From Demequina oxidasica (GTDB lineage: Bacteria > Actinomycetota > Actinomycetes > Actinomycetales > Demequinaceae), in the NCBI RefSeq assembly GCF_000975115.1, contig NZ_BBRE01000002.1, positions 356,875 through 420,874 of the forward strand: a stretch of DNA of 64,000 nt. Reading direction: 5' to 3'. The translations under genes and the position numbers were made by a program. The notes beneath the pieces were generated by a model, which made no database searches, was not told where the DNA came from, and saw only the letters and a list, made by a program, of their open reading frames with translations. This document shows, piece after piece, positions 18,735-27,702 of this stretch (the stretch's first letter is position 1; each line of letters opens with the position of its first letter).

Positions 18735-20612
18735 GTGCTCGAGCGAATCAGTTCGCCCCGCGACTTGCGTGACTTCACGCCAGAGCAGCTCGCGGAGCTT
18801 GCCGCGGAGATTCGGGACTACTTGGTTGACTCCGTGTCTCGCACTGGGGGCCACTTGGGACCCAACCTCGGCGTCGTCGAACTCACTATCGGCATTCATC
18901 GAGTATTTGAGTCGCCGCGTGATCCGGTCGTGTTCGACACGGGACACCAGTCGTATGTCCATAAGTTGCTCACGGGGCGGGGAGACTTCTCCAACCTTCG
19001 CAAGCGCGACGGGTTGTCAGGCTATCCCTCTCGCGCGGAGAGCGAGCACGACATCGTCGAGAATTCTCACGCCTCCACGGCGCTGTCTTGGGCGGCCGGG
19101 ATTGGCCGCGGGCACACCATCAAGGGTGAGAAGGACCGGACCACGGTCGCGGTGATCGGCGACGGCGCACTCACTGGGGGAATGGCCTGGGAGGCGCTCA
19201 ACTCGCTCGGCGCCTCAAGTGACCGAGTAGTCGTCATTGTGAACGACAACGGCCGCTCCTATGCGCCGACCATCGGGGGCCTTGCCCGCAAGCTTGACGG
19301 GATTCGCACCGACCGTCGTTACGAGGAGTTCCTCGGCTGGGGTAAGCGCACGTTCCAGGATCGTGGACCGTGGCGCAACTTCGCCTACCGCTCGGTGATG
19401 CATGGCAAGTTGGCGCTCAAGGGCCTCATCCAGGAACCCAGCATGTTCGACGACCTCGGTCTCAAATATGTGGGTCCCATTGACGGTCATAACCTGGAAC
19501 ACGTCGAAGCAGCCCTCACCCACGCGCGCGATTTTGGTGGTCCGGTGTTGGTCCACGTTCTCACCGAAAAGGGTCGCGGATACTCGCCGGCCGAGGAGGA
19601 CGTCGCGGATCGCTTCCATGCCGTGGGCAAGATTCACCCTGAGACGGGACTGCCCATTGAGCCGTCCCGCTTCGGGTGGACCAAGATCTTTGCCGAGGAG
19701 GTACTTGATGCGGGGCGGCAGCGCGAGGACATCGTTGCACTGACGGCAGCCATGCTTGCGCCGGTGGGCCTGCAACCCTTCGCGGATGAGTTCCCTGACC
19801 GCGTGATTGACGTGGGCATTGCTGAGCAGCATGCCGTCACCTCTGCTGCGGGGCTCGCGTTCGCCGGTTTGCACCCCGTGTTTGCGGTCTATGCGACATT
19901 CCTGAACCGCGCGTTCGACCAGGTACTGATGGACGTCGCCCTTCACAAGGCCGGTGTCACGTTCATGCTGGATCGCGCGGGCATTACGGGCGACGACGGT
20001 GCGAGCCACAACGGCATGTGGGATATGGCGTTGCTTCGTCACGTCCCCGGGCTGCGGCTCGCCGCACCCCGCGACGAGCCCACCATGCGCCAGGCATTCC
20101 GCCAGGCCATTGAAGTGGACGATGCGCCCACGGTCGTGCGCTACCCCAAGGGCGCTGTGGGCGACGACCTACCCGCGTTGCGTTCCGAAGGTGGCATCGA
20201 CGTACTCGCCGAGCACGGCACGGGTAAGCCAGAAGTCGTCGTCTTCGGCATCGGCTCGATGGCAGCGACCGCAGTGGAGGTCGCGGGCAAACTCTCGGCT
20301 GATGGCCGCAACGTCATCGCCGCCTCGGCGACCTGGGTGCGTCCAGTTCCCGATGGTTTGGCTGAGTTTGTCGCCGGCGCGCAGCTGGTGATTACCATCG
20401 AGGATGGCTTGCGCGACGGGGGAGTCGGTGAGGAATGGGCCGATGCCGTGAGCTCCGCTGGCAATTCCGGCATACCCCGCGTCACTTGGGAACACCATGG
20501 CGTCCCCACCCAGTTCCTGGATCACGCGACGCGCGCGCAGATTATCGAGGCGATCGGCCTTGACTCATCCGCCATCGCGGACGATGCTCGGGTGGCCTTG
20601 ACACGCGACTAG
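18735..20612 (+). CDS. dxs: 1-deoxy-D-xylulose-5-phosphate synthase
   Basis: 625 residues, thiamine-diphosphate enzyme joining pyruvate and glyceraldehyde-3-phosphate in the first step of the MEP isoprenoid pathway; the product also feeds thiamine and vitamin B6 routes in some bacteria. N-terminal thiamine-binding motif GDGALTGGMAWEAL (about 138-151), catalytic Glu in the VGIAEQHAVTSAAG segment (about 358-371) and the C-terminal transketolase domain (from about 490). GTG at 18735 has AAGGAGG four bases upstream. It starts its own unit after the acnA terminator and is convergent with the RNase D gene. Confidence 0.96.
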   Translation: MLERISSPRDLRDFTPEQLAELAAEIRDYLVDSVSRTGGHLGPNLGVVELTIGIHRVFESPRDPVVFDTGHQSYVHKLLTGRGDFSNLRKRDGLSGYPSRAESEHDIVENSHASTALSWAAGIGRGHTIKGEKDRTTVAVIGDGALTGGMAWEALNSLGASSDRVVVIVNDNGRSYAPTIGGLARKLDGIRTDRRYEEFLGWGKRTFQDRGPWRNFAYRSVMHGKLALKGLIQEPSMFDDLGLKYVGPIDGHNLEHVEAALTHARDFGGPVLVHVLTEKGRGYSPAEEDVADRFHAVGKIHPETGLPIEPSRFGWTKIFAEEVLDAGRQREDIVALTAAMLAPVGLQPFADEFPDRVIDVGIAEQHAVTSAAGLAFAGLHPVFAVYATFLNRAFDQVLMDVALHKAGVTFMLDRAGITGDDGASHNGMWDMALLRHVPGLRLAAPRDEPTMRQAFRQAIEVDDAPTVVRYPKGAVGDDLPALRSEGGIDVLAEHGTGKPEVVVFGIGSMAATAVEVAGKLSADGRNVIAASATWVRPVPDGLAEFVAGAQLVITIEDGLRDGGVGEEWADAVSSAGNSGIPRVTWEHHGVPTQFLDHATRAQIIEAIGLDSSAIADDARVALTRD

Positions 20613-20670
20613 TAGTTGCGAGGTCGGCGCGCGGTATTGGTTGAGGCACTAGTGAGCGCTCTAGCGTGCA

Positions 20671-20728
20671 AAATTGGCCCAACCGGGTGCTCTGGAGCCC
20701 AGAAGCGTGCGCAAACAGACCAATAGCG
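20671..20728. repeat. Degenerate intergenic repeat, copy A
   Basis: This 58-base stretch between dxs and the RNase D gene aligns in the same orientation with 32761-32820 at roughly 70 percent identity by eye, with the block GCGTGCGC identical and one single-base gap. Both copies follow the 3' end of a plus-strand gene. Its nature is unknown. The rest of the 146-base gap (20613-20758) shows nothing further. Confidence 0.4.
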
Positions 20729-20758
20729 GGCTGGGTAGGTAAAGCGCAGCGAGGGTGG

Positions 20759-22066
20759 TTAAGCGTCGGTTTCCAATGCGGCTACGGCCTCGGACTCTGC
20801 GGCGGCTGATTCGAAGGCAGCCGCCAGTACCGGTGCGGTCAAGTCAATCTGCCATTGGCGGGCACCTCGACTCGCCTGGAACTCTCGAATCCACGCCTCG
20901 GTGTCGACATTCGCGCTGGGCCGGAACTCCCAACACGTGCGGCGCATGGCATCCGGCTGAAGCAGATTCTCGGCGGGGATGCTGTGCTCGTCTACTAGAG
21001 TTTGGATGGCCTCGCGTGCGTGCGTCAGACGTATGGCCGCGTCGGGGCGCTTATCCTTCCACATGCGCGGTTGAGGAGGGCCGTCTCCGGACGGTCCACG
21101 GCGCGGCGGTAGCTTCTTCTCTGGAAGCGCCATGGCTTCCTCGACGGCGGCGTACCACTCACGTGCACGTCGGCGAGTGCCCTTTGACTGCCACTCACGG
21201 ATCGCGACTAGCTCGTCAAACGAGGTGGGCTTGGCCTGGCCCGCGGCGGTGATCGCAGCATCGCGCAGCACGCGGCCAGGGGATGTATCGCGGCGCTGGG
21301 CCTCACGATCGCGCGCCTCCCACAGTGACTTGACGATCGCGAGGCCACGTGGATCGCGAATCTGGTGCGACCCAGATGTGCGTCGCCACGGATCCACACG
21401 TGGCGCTGCGGGCGGTGCTAGGCGTACTGCCTCGAACTCCTGCTCGGCCCATTCGAGCTTGCCCGCGTCGACTAGGTGTTGGTGAATTCCATTGCGTAGT
21501 TCAATCAGAATCTCGACGTCCAACGCGGCGTACACCAGCCAGGAGTGAGGGAGTGGACGCGTCGACCAATCCTGCGCAGAGTGTTCCTTTGCTAGGGCGA
21601 GGCCCAGTTCGCGCTCGACGACGGCAGCCAGGCCCACCTTTGGCCAACCCAGCAGTCGCGCTGCGAGTTCGGTGTCGAAGATCGAGGAGGGGTACATGCC
21701 TAGGTCGTGCATGCCGGGAAGGTCCTGACTCGCGGCATGGAAGATCCATTCCGCGTCGCCGAGCGCCTCCCCGAACGTCGACAGGTCAGTGAGCACGCCG
21801 GCGTCGATGAGGATCAGACCGGCGCCCTCGCGCTTGAACTGCACCAGATAGGTCGCCTGGCCGTACCGGAATCCGGAAGCTCGCTCAGCGTCCGCGGCGA
21901 CAGGGCCGGTGCCCTGGGCAAAGCGCGCCGCGGCCTCAGCGAGTGCCTCCGGGGTATCGATCACGGGCGGGACACCATCGGCTGGCATCGTGAGCGGCGT
22001 CGCCGGCTCGGCGTCGGGCTCGAGTGTCGACTCGGCGTCGGGGGCGTCGTTCTGGTTCTCGCTCAC
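20759..22066 (-). CDS. Ribonuclease D-like 3'-5' exonuclease with HRDC domain
   Basis: 435 residues, DEDDy-type exonuclease expected to trim RNA 3' ends such as tRNA precursors. Exo motifs: VAADAERASG (Asp, Glu; about 58-67), FHAASQDLPGM (about 106) and the tyrosine-type third motif YAALDVEIL (about 175). An HRDC domain (about 200-290) follows, and the C-terminal 130 residues form the extra domain typical of actinobacterial members. GTG at 22066 with AGGAAGGA upstream overlaps the TGA of the DUF3000 gene. The N-terminal 35 residues are acidic and low-complexity. Convergent with dxs. Confidence 0.87.
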   Translation of the reverse strand: MSENQNDAPDAESTLEPDAEPATPLTMPADGVPPVIDTPEALAEAAARFAQGTGPVAADAERASGFRYGQATYLVQFKREGAGLILIDAGVLTDLSTFGEALGDAEWIFHAASQDLPGMHDLGMYPSSIFDTELAARLLGWPKVGLAAVVERELGLALAKEHSAQDWSTRPLPHSWLVYAALDVEILIELRNGIHQHLVDAGKLEWAEQEFEAVRLAPPAAPRVDPWRRTSGSHQIRDPRGLAIVKSLWEARDREAQRRDTSPGRVLRDAAITAAGQAKPTSFDELVAIREWQSKGTRRRAREWYAAVEEAMALPEKKLPPRRGPSGDGPPQPRMWKDKRPDAAIRLTHAREAIQTLVDEHSIPAENLLQPDAMRRTCWEFRPSANVDTEAWIREFQASRGARQWQIDLTAPVLAAAFESAAAESEAVAALETDA

Positions 22067-22623
22067 GCGGTCCTTCCTGGGAGCATCGTGACGCCATCCG
22101 GTACGGGAGGAATGCCGGCACACGATGCGAGTAGTTCTGTCCACGCCACGATGTGTGGCGCAATGTCTGATGAATCGGGGGTCCAGGACACACGCAACTC
22201 CACGTTGACCTCGGACGGGCGTTCGGAGAGTTCGCCGAATGACCTCGACACGACCTTAGTGACCGTACCGCCTCGTGCGTGATGAGGGATGCCATCGAGG
22301 GCGTCACCGAGCCATGACCAGGCAACGTCGGCCCACATGTCGTCTTCGCCCACCTCGGCCTCAACTACTGCCTTGACGAGCGCGACCACGCGGAACGTTC
22401 CCTGCCACGCATCCTGACCGTCGGGATCGTGAAGTAGTACAAAACGTCCGCTAGCCTCCGCGTTGTCTGCGACGACTTCGCCGTTGATGGCAATGGCAAA
22501 CGGAGCAATCCGGCTAGGGGCGGGAGTCTCGGTCAAGGTGACTTCTGGTCGCGTGGGTGCACCCTGGAGGGACCGCAATGCCTCTTGAAAGGACTGCGGG
22601 GCGGCACCGATGTCCTGACCCAT
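22063..22623 (-). CDS. DUF3000 family protein
   Basis: 186 residues, DUF3000, conserved in Actinobacteria beside RNase D and dxs. It starts MGQDIGAAPQSFQEALRSLQ and has a mixed alpha/beta core with WADVAWSWLGDAL and VSRSFGELSER segments and a C-terminal PHIVAWTELLASCAGIPP helix. No catalytic signature is recognisable and the function is unknown. ATG at 22623 is chosen over a longer frame reaching 22740, because the longer frame would run into the gnd coding region. Its stop overlaps the RNase D start (GTGA), so the pair is co-translated. Confidence 0.85.
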   Translation of the reverse strand: MGQDIGAAPQSFQEALRSLQGAPTRPEVTLTETPAPSRIAPFAIAINGEVVADNAEASGRFVLLHDPDGQDAWQGTFRVVALVKAVVEAEVGEDDMWADVAWSWLGDALDGIPHHARGGTVTKVVSRSFGELSERPSEVNVELRVSWTPDSSDIAPHIVAWTELLASCAGIPPVPDGVTMLPGRTA

Positions 22624-22727
22624 AACCTGAGCGTAGGCGGCGCACGGCACCGAGTGGCGTACGCCACGCTGTCGCCGACCCTCTAGGCTGGATGACGTAC
22701 CCCAACACAGCACTTTAAGGACGTGAC

Positions 22728-24161
22728 ATGGCGCTTGCACACATTGGCGTAACCGGAATGGCGGTCATGGGCCGCAATCTCGCCCGTAACTTTGCCCGCA
22801 ACGGCTTCACGGTGGCGGTGCACAACCGCTCCGTCGAGAAGATGAATTCGCTCATCGAGGACCACGGCGATGAGGGCGACTTCATCGGCTGCGAGTCGCT
22901 CGAGGACTTCGTCGCAGCGCTGGCAAAGCCGCGCACCGTCGTCATCATGGTTCAGGCCGGCAAGGCAACCGACGCCGTCATCGACTCGCTCACGGAGCTA
23001 CTCGAAGAAGGCGACATCATCGTGGATGCTGGCAACGCTCACTACCCGGACACGGTCCGTCGCGAAGCGGCGCTCAAGGCCAAGGGCCTGCACTTTGTTG
23101 GCGCGGGCGTTTCCGGCGGCGAGGAAGGCGCGCTCCTGGGCCCGTCCATCATGCCCGGTGGCCCCGCTGAGTCCTACAAGACGCTCGGACCTATCCTCGA
23201 GAAGATCTCTGCCAAGGTTGATGGCGAGCCGTGCTGCGTGCACGTGGGCCCCGACGGTGCTGGGCACTTCGTCAAGATGGTGCACAACGGCATCGAGTAC
23301 GCGGACATGCAGCTCATTGCAGAGGCGTACCAGTTGCTTCGCGAGGGCCTTGACCTTTCACCTAAGGAGATCGGCAAGATCTTCGAAGAATGGAACAAGG
23401 GCGACCTTGAGTCGTTCCTCATCGAGATCACCGCAGAGGTGCTCGCTCAGGTAGATGCGAAGACGGGAAAGCCGCTCGTCGACGTCATCCTGGATCAGGC
23501 GGGTCAGAAGGGCACTGGTCGCTGGACCGTGCAGTCTGCCCTCGACCTTGGTGTGCCCGTCACCGGCATCGCCGAGGCGACCTTCGCACGCGCGATTTCA
23601 TCGCAGACTACGCAGCGCGTCGCCGCACAGGGTGTACTCGCAGCCAACGCATCGGACTTCCACATCAAGAACAAGGAAGGCTTCATCGAGGACGTGCGCC
23701 TCGCACTGTACGCCTCCAAGGTGGTCGCCTACGCGCAGGGCTTCGACCAGATTCAGAGGGCTTCCGAGGAGTTCGGCTGGGACATCGACCGCGGCGCCAT
23801 GGCTCGCATCTGGCGCGGTGGCTGCATCATCCGTGCCCGTTTCCTCAACCGCATCTCCGAGGCCTATGGCCGTAACCCCGAGCTCGAGTCACTCCTAGTC
23901 GACCCGTACTTCGTGGACGAGGTTGCCTCTGGAGTGTCCGCTTGGCGCCGGGTCGTGTCGCAGGCCGCACTGGCCGGCGTTCCGTCGCCCGCCTTCGGCT
24001 CGTCACTGTCCTACTACGACTCGCTGCGCGCTGAGCGCCTTCCCGCAGCCCTGATCCAGGGTCAGCGCGACTTCTTTGGCGCCCACACCTACAAGCGTGT
24101 TGACGTTGAGGGAACGTTCCACACCGTGTGGACCGGCGAGCGCAACGAGGTCGAGGCCTAG
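22728..24161 (+). CDS. gnd: 6-phosphogluconate dehydrogenase (decarboxylating)
   Basis: 477 residues, long form (GndA type). It oxidises 6-phosphogluconate to ribulose-5-phosphate and CO2 with reduction of NADP+ in the pentose phosphate pathway. The Rossmann motif is GVTGMAVMGRNLARNFARNG (residues 6-25); catalytic-site motifs GAGVSGGEEGAL (about 126-137) and KMVHNGIEYADMQLIAE (about 183-199, catalytic Lys) are present. The C-terminal helical domain is complete and ends with the ligand-binding tail. AAGGACG precedes the ATG. A strong hairpin terminator follows. Confidence 0.96.
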   Translation: MALAHIGVTGMAVMGRNLARNFARNGFTVAVHNRSVEKMNSLIEDHGDEGDFIGCESLEDFVAALAKPRTVVIMVQAGKATDAVIDSLTELLEEGDIIVDAGNAHYPDTVRREAALKAKGLHFVGAGVSGGEEGALLGPSIMPGGPAESYKTLGPILEKISAKVDGEPCCVHVGPDGAGHFVKMVHNGIEYADMQLIAEAYQLLREGLDLSPKEIGKIFEEWNKGDLESFLIEITAEVLAQVDAKTGKPLVDVILDQAGQKGTGRWTVQSALDLGVPVTGIAEATFARAISSQTTQRVAAQGVLAANASDFHIKNKEGFIEDVRLALYASKVVAYAQGFDQIQRASEEFGWDIDRGAMARIWRGGCIIRARFLNRISEAYGRNPELESLLVDPYFVDEVASGVSAWRRVVSQAALAGVPSPAFGSSLSYYDSLRAERLPAALIQGQRDFFGAHTYKRVDVEGTFHTVWTGERNEVEA

Positions 24162-24182
24162 CCCGACCACTCACCAACGTGA

Positions 24183-24224
24183 TGCCGATGTCCCCCCCGA
24201 TTCCGGTCGGTGGGGACATCGGCA
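24183..24224 (+). terminator. Rho-independent terminator after gnd
   Basis: Thirteen perfectly paired bases (24183-24195 with 24212-24224), further inner pairing CCGA/TCGG, and TTTCT right after. It lies 21 bases after the gnd stop. A perfect 10-base palindrome TGACCGGTCA follows at 24240-24249, upstream of the racemase gene, and could be an operator. Confidence 0.8.
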
Positions 24225-24297
24225 TTTCTACGCCCAAAATGACCGGTCACCGCAAGTGCGGACGGCTTTTTCTCCTCAGTGCGCGAGAATCATCACC

Positions 24298-25011
24298 ATG
24301 ACACGCAAAGAGATCGGCGTAATTGGCGGGGTAGGGCCGGCAGCGACCGTTGAGTTTCTGCGCCGAATCGTGGATATGACCAAATCAGATACGGATCAGG
24401 GGCACGCTGACCTCGTGGTGCTCCAGCACAGTTCCATCCCTGACCGCACCGCCTACGTGCTCGACCCCTCGCGCGAGAACCCGGGACCAGTACTCGCCGC
24501 GGATGCTCGCCGCCTGGAGGCCATGGGGGTAGCGGCCATCGTGATCCCGTGCAATACGGCGCGAGTCTTCATCGCCGAGATCGACGCGGCTGTGCACACG
24601 CCGGTGGTGGACATCGTCCAGCGTGGCGCAGAGGAAGCGAGCAAGCTCTCGAAGCCTGGCGCGCGTGTGGGGGTGCTCGCCACGGACGGAACCTTGGCTT
24701 CAGGGACGTATGCACACGCACTCGAGGACCTCGGACACGAGATCGTGATCCCTCGCCCGGACCTGCAGGCTCGTGTCACGGAACTCATCTATGACGAGGT
24801 GAAGGCCGGGCGTGCGCCATCCAGGGACAAACTCGACGACGCAATCTACTATCTACGCGGGCTGGGGGCCGAGGTGGTGATCTTGGGCTGCACGGAACTC
24901 TCTGTGGCTGCCGTTGCCTGGGACCTCGACGACAAGGTCGTTGACGCGCTCGATGCCCTGGCGGAGACTACGATCGAGCTCGCCGGATGCGCGGTGCAAA
25001 GTCGCGCCTAG
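24298..25011 (+). CDS. Aspartate/glutamate racemase family protein
   Basis: 237 residues, PLP-independent two-cysteine racemase family (COG1794-like). It begins with the family motif IGVIGGVGPAATVEFL. The two catalytic cysteines are in IPCNTA (about residue 83) and LGCTELS (about residue 198). The likely reaction is interconversion of L- and D-aspartate or related acids; the family includes members with hydantoin or maleate substrates, so substrate is uncertain. ATG at 24298 has only a weak CGAGAA upstream. Its stop codon shares a CTAG with the stop of the convergent RibD-like gene. Confidence 0.82.
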   Translation: MTRKEIGVIGGVGPAATVEFLRRIVDMTKSDTDQGHADLVVLQHSSIPDRTAYVLDPSRENPGPVLAADARRLEAMGVAAIVIPCNTARVFIAEIDAAVHTPVVDIVQRGAEEASKLSKPGARVGVLATDGTLASGTYAHALEDLGHEIVIPRPDLQARVTELIYDEVKAGRAPSRDKLDDAIYYLRGLGAEVVILGCTELSVAAVAWDLDDKVVDALDALAETTIELAGCAVQSRA

Positions 25012-25748
25012 CGCAACCAGCGACGAATGGTGAAACCTCCACCTACGAGTTCGTGTGTCAGCGCGAAGCCGGCCGGCACAGGTGGCGTCGGGGCTGCCGA
25101 TGCTCCTCCCGGCTTGGGTGAGGTCGTTAAGCAGTAGTCGGTGACGAGGCTGCGCTTCAGCAGCTCCTGTGCGAGCGAAGGACCGCCCTCGCACAGCACA
25201 CGCGATAAGCCGCGCGCAGCCAGCTCGTTGATCATGGTGCGGGGGGAGGCCTGATCTGCGCCAGCAAGGATAAGGCGTGATTGCCATTGCGGACCCAACC
25301 GATGCGTTGCCGGCGATCCGGCGGTGGTGATGATCCACGTTGTTGCCGGGTCTAGTCCGTGCGGAAGGTTGCCGCTGCGCGTGACAATGGCGAGTTGTAC
25401 CTGCGCGCTGAGTCCGGCGCCGCGGCGGTGTGCGCTCATAGCATCGGGAAGCTTGATGGTGTCGTAGCGTTCGCGGCGCGCGGTCTGGGCGCCCACCACG
25501 ACTACGTCGGCCTGACTGCGCAGCGTACGTAGAAGCCGCAAGTCCTCGGGACCGTTGAGAGAACGAGAGGACCCGTCCGCGCCCGCACACTTGCCGTCTA
25601 CGCTCTCGATCATGCCCAGACGGACAGTTTGTGACCGCTGACGATAGAGCGTGGCTAATGCTGACTCGGAGGTCTCGGGGGGAAATGTCGCAATGGTCGG
25701 CTGGGTCTGCGTCAGCGTGGCGTCGCTCGCCTCCGGTGCTTCGTTCAT
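25008..25748 (-). CDS. RibD C-terminal-domain reductase (dihydrofolate reductase-like)
   Basis: 246 residues, single RibD-C/DHFR-like domain. NADPH-type features: MIESVDGKCAGADGSSRSL (about 46-64), DVVVVGAQTARRERY (about 80-94) and the LCEGGPSLAQELL segment (about 186-198). It resembles stand-alone pyrimidine reductases near folate or riboflavin genes, but no rib operon is adjacent, so it could reduce the riboflavin pyrimidine intermediate or another pterin-like substrate. ATG at 25748. Its stop lies within the CTAG shared with the racemase gene. The first 30 residues are polar and probably disordered. Confidence 0.8.
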   Translation of the reverse strand: MNEAPEASDATLTQTQPTIATFPPETSESALATLYRQRSQTVRLGMIESVDGKCAGADGSSRSLNGPEDLRLLRTLRSQADVVVVGAQTARRERYDTIKLPDAMSAHRRGAGLSAQVQLAIVTRSGNLPHGLDPATTWIITTAGSPATHRLGPQWQSRLILAGADQASPRTMINELAARGLSRVLCEGGPSLAQELLKRSLVTDYCLTTSPKPGGASAAPTPPVPAGFALTHELVGGGFTIRRWLR

Positions 25749-25820
25749 CGGTGTTCGTGCCGCCCTCGTCTGGTATCAAGAAAGTGATTGTGGCTCTCCT
25801 CAGCACTCTAGGCTAGAGCT

Positions 25821-26801
25821 GTGAGTATCACCTTGCTTGGACGCCGTCCGCACTTGTCCCCGTCCGAACTGGTGGAGGCGCTCGTTCCGCCCCCTCACTT
25901 TCGCACCGCCTCATTCGACACGTACCGGCCCGACCCAGATCACCAAAGCCAAGCCCTCGCACTTAAGGCGGCGAGTAAATTCGCCGCTCGCGCTGCAAAG
26001 TCTGCTCGCAAGGGACGGAGGAGGTCCCGCGCCGAGGGGCTCTACCTCGATGGCGGATTTGGGGTGGGCAAGACGCACCTTTTAGTCTCGATCGCTCGAG
26101 AGGCCGGCGACGCAGCGGCATTCGGGACCTTCGTCGAGTACACGAACCTGGTAGGGGCGCTCGGTTTCGCCGCAGCTCGGGAGGCTTTGTCCGGTTTCGC
26201 GGTGCTATGCGTCGATGAATTCGAACTGGACGACCCGGGGGACACGCTCCTGATGGCGAGGCTCATGCGGGAGCTTGTCGAGGCTGGCGTCGCGATCGCC
26301 GCCTCATCGAACACCCCTCCCGGCGCGCTCGGCGACGGCCGGTTCGCCGCCGAGGACTTCCAACGTGAGATTCAGTCGCTAGCTGGCGTCTTTGACGTGG
26401 TGCGGATCGACGGTCCTGACTATCGCCACCGCCACACCGACGAGTACCCAGCCCCAGCATCGGCCGATGCTGTGGCCGCCGTGGCGGACAGCGAGGACGG
26501 CGCGGTGGTGGGCTTCGCGGACCTCGTCGACGATATCGCGAAGGTGCACCCGAGTCGCTACGGCGCCTACCTCGACGGAGTGGCCGAGTTAGGCATTTCC
26601 AATGTCACCACGTTGACAGATCAGTCGCAGGCGCTGCGCCTGGTGACGCTGGTGGATCGGCTATACGACCGCGACGCGAGCATCGTCGCGTCGGGTGTGA
26701 GGTTAGACGAGGTGTTCTCGCAGGACATGCTCCGTGGCGGATATCGCAAGAAGTATCTGCGTGCGCAATCAAGACTTGTCGCGATGACCACGGGGGAGTG
26801 A
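25821..26801 (+). CDS. zapE: AFG1/ZapE-family ATPase
   Basis: 326 residues. Walker A is GGFGVGKTHLL (about 78-88) and Walker B is VLCVDEFEL (about 128-136), with an arginine-rich linker KGRRRSRAEG before the ATPase core. In proteobacteria ZapE binds FtsZ and acts in cell division; the eukaryotic relative AFG1 works with mitochondrial proteases. The actinobacterial role is not known. The start GTG at 25821 is six bases after TAGGCT (25809-25814), a -10 box placed for a leaderless transcript. Divergent from the RibD-like gene. Confidence 0.85.
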   Translation: MSITLLGRRPHLSPSELVEALVPPPHFRTASFDTYRPDPDHQSQALALKAASKFAARAAKSARKGRRRSRAEGLYLDGGFGVGKTHLLVSIAREAGDAAAFGTFVEYTNLVGALGFAAAREALSGFAVLCVDEFELDDPGDTLLMARLMRELVEAGVAIAASSNTPPGALGDGRFAAEDFQREIQSLAGVFDVVRIDGPDYRHRHTDEYPAPASADAVAAVADSEDGAVVGFADLVDDIAKVHPSRYGAYLDGVAELGISNVTTLTDQSQALRLVTLVDRLYDRDASIVASGVRLDEVFSQDMLRGGYRKKYLRAQSRLVAMTTGE

Positions 26802-26804
26802 ACG

Positions 26805-27677
26805 CTAGTCTCCCGCTTCCCGCAGCTTCTCAATGCGAACTCGTTCCGCATCCACATCAAAGGCAGCCGAAGGCCACTCTAGATTCATTCCTTCCAGCGC
26901 TTCGCAGAGCAGTTCCGTGATCGCCAGGCGTGCGAACCATTTGTGATCCGCCGGGATGACGTGCCAGGGCGCGGCGTCCGTGGATGTCCGGTCAAACATT
27001 GCCTCGTAAGCGTCCCGGAACTCTGTCCAGCGCGCGCGGTCGTCAAGATCACTGACGCTGTACTTCCAGTATTTGTCCGGGCGGTGGAGGCGGCTTTCGA
27101 GGCGGTCGAGTTGTTCATCCAGCGAGACGAGCAGGGTGGCCTTCACGATGGTGATGCCTTGATCTATCAAGCGCCGCTCCCAATCGTTGATCTCCCCATA
27201 GCGATCTTCGATTTCCTCGGCGGGCGCGAACTCGCGCACTTTCGCCACCAGCACGTCCTCGTAGTGACTACGGTCAAACACGCCGATGCTGCCTGCGCTA
27301 GGCAACTTACGCTCAATGCGCCACAGGAAGTGGTGCCCGAGTTCCTCCTTGGTGGGCGCGGCAAAACTTGCGTGGTCAACTCCCTGCGGGTCCACCATGC
27401 CGATCACATGACGGACTATCCCGCCTTTGCCGGCGGTGTCCATGCCCTGTAGAACAAGGAGCAAAGACCGATGTCCGCCCGAGCGGCCCTCCGCAAAGAG
27501 TTGCTCCTGCAATACCGCAAGGTCGCGGCCACGTGATTCCATGCGCCGTTCGCCGGCCTTCTTGTCGCCGTCGAACCCCGGTGTGGAGTGCTTGTCGTAG
27601 TCGGCGATGCTGAATCCAGGTGGCACCCGCAGTGCCGCTGACGGGTGGTCGCCCAGGTCAGGGTGCTTCGTGTTCAT
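26805..27677 (-). CDS. ppk2: Polyphosphate kinase 2 family protein
   Basis: 290 residues, one PPK2 domain. Walker A is GMDTAGKGGIVRHV (about 78-91), Walker B is DRSHYEDVLV (about 134-143), and the lid motif is RPDKYWKYS (about 199-207). The family transfers phosphate between polyphosphate and nucleotides; whether this one acts on NMP or NDP cannot be read reliably from the sequence. ATG at 27677 follows GGAGAGGG; a longer frame to 27710 is not needed. It lies 25 bases after treZ on the same strand and may be co-transcribed with treY-treZ, linking polyphosphate to trehalose as storage or stress compounds. Confidence 0.88.
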   Translation of the reverse strand: MNTKHPDLGDHPSAALRVPPGFSIADYDKHSTPGFDGDKKAGERRMESRGRDLAVLQEQLFAEGRSGGHRSLLLVLQGMDTAGKGGIVRHVIGMVDPQGVDHASFAAPTKEELGHHFLWRIERKLPSAGSIGVFDRSHYEDVLVAKVREFAPAEEIEDRYGEINDWERRLIDQGITIVKATLLVSLDEQLDRLESRLHRPDKYWKYSVSDLDDRARWTEFRDAYEAMFDRTSTDAAPWHVIPADHKWFARLAITELLCEALEGMNLEWPSAAFDVDAERVRIEKLREAGD

Positions 27678-27702
27678 TCCCTCTCCTTCGAGGTATCTGG
27701 CG

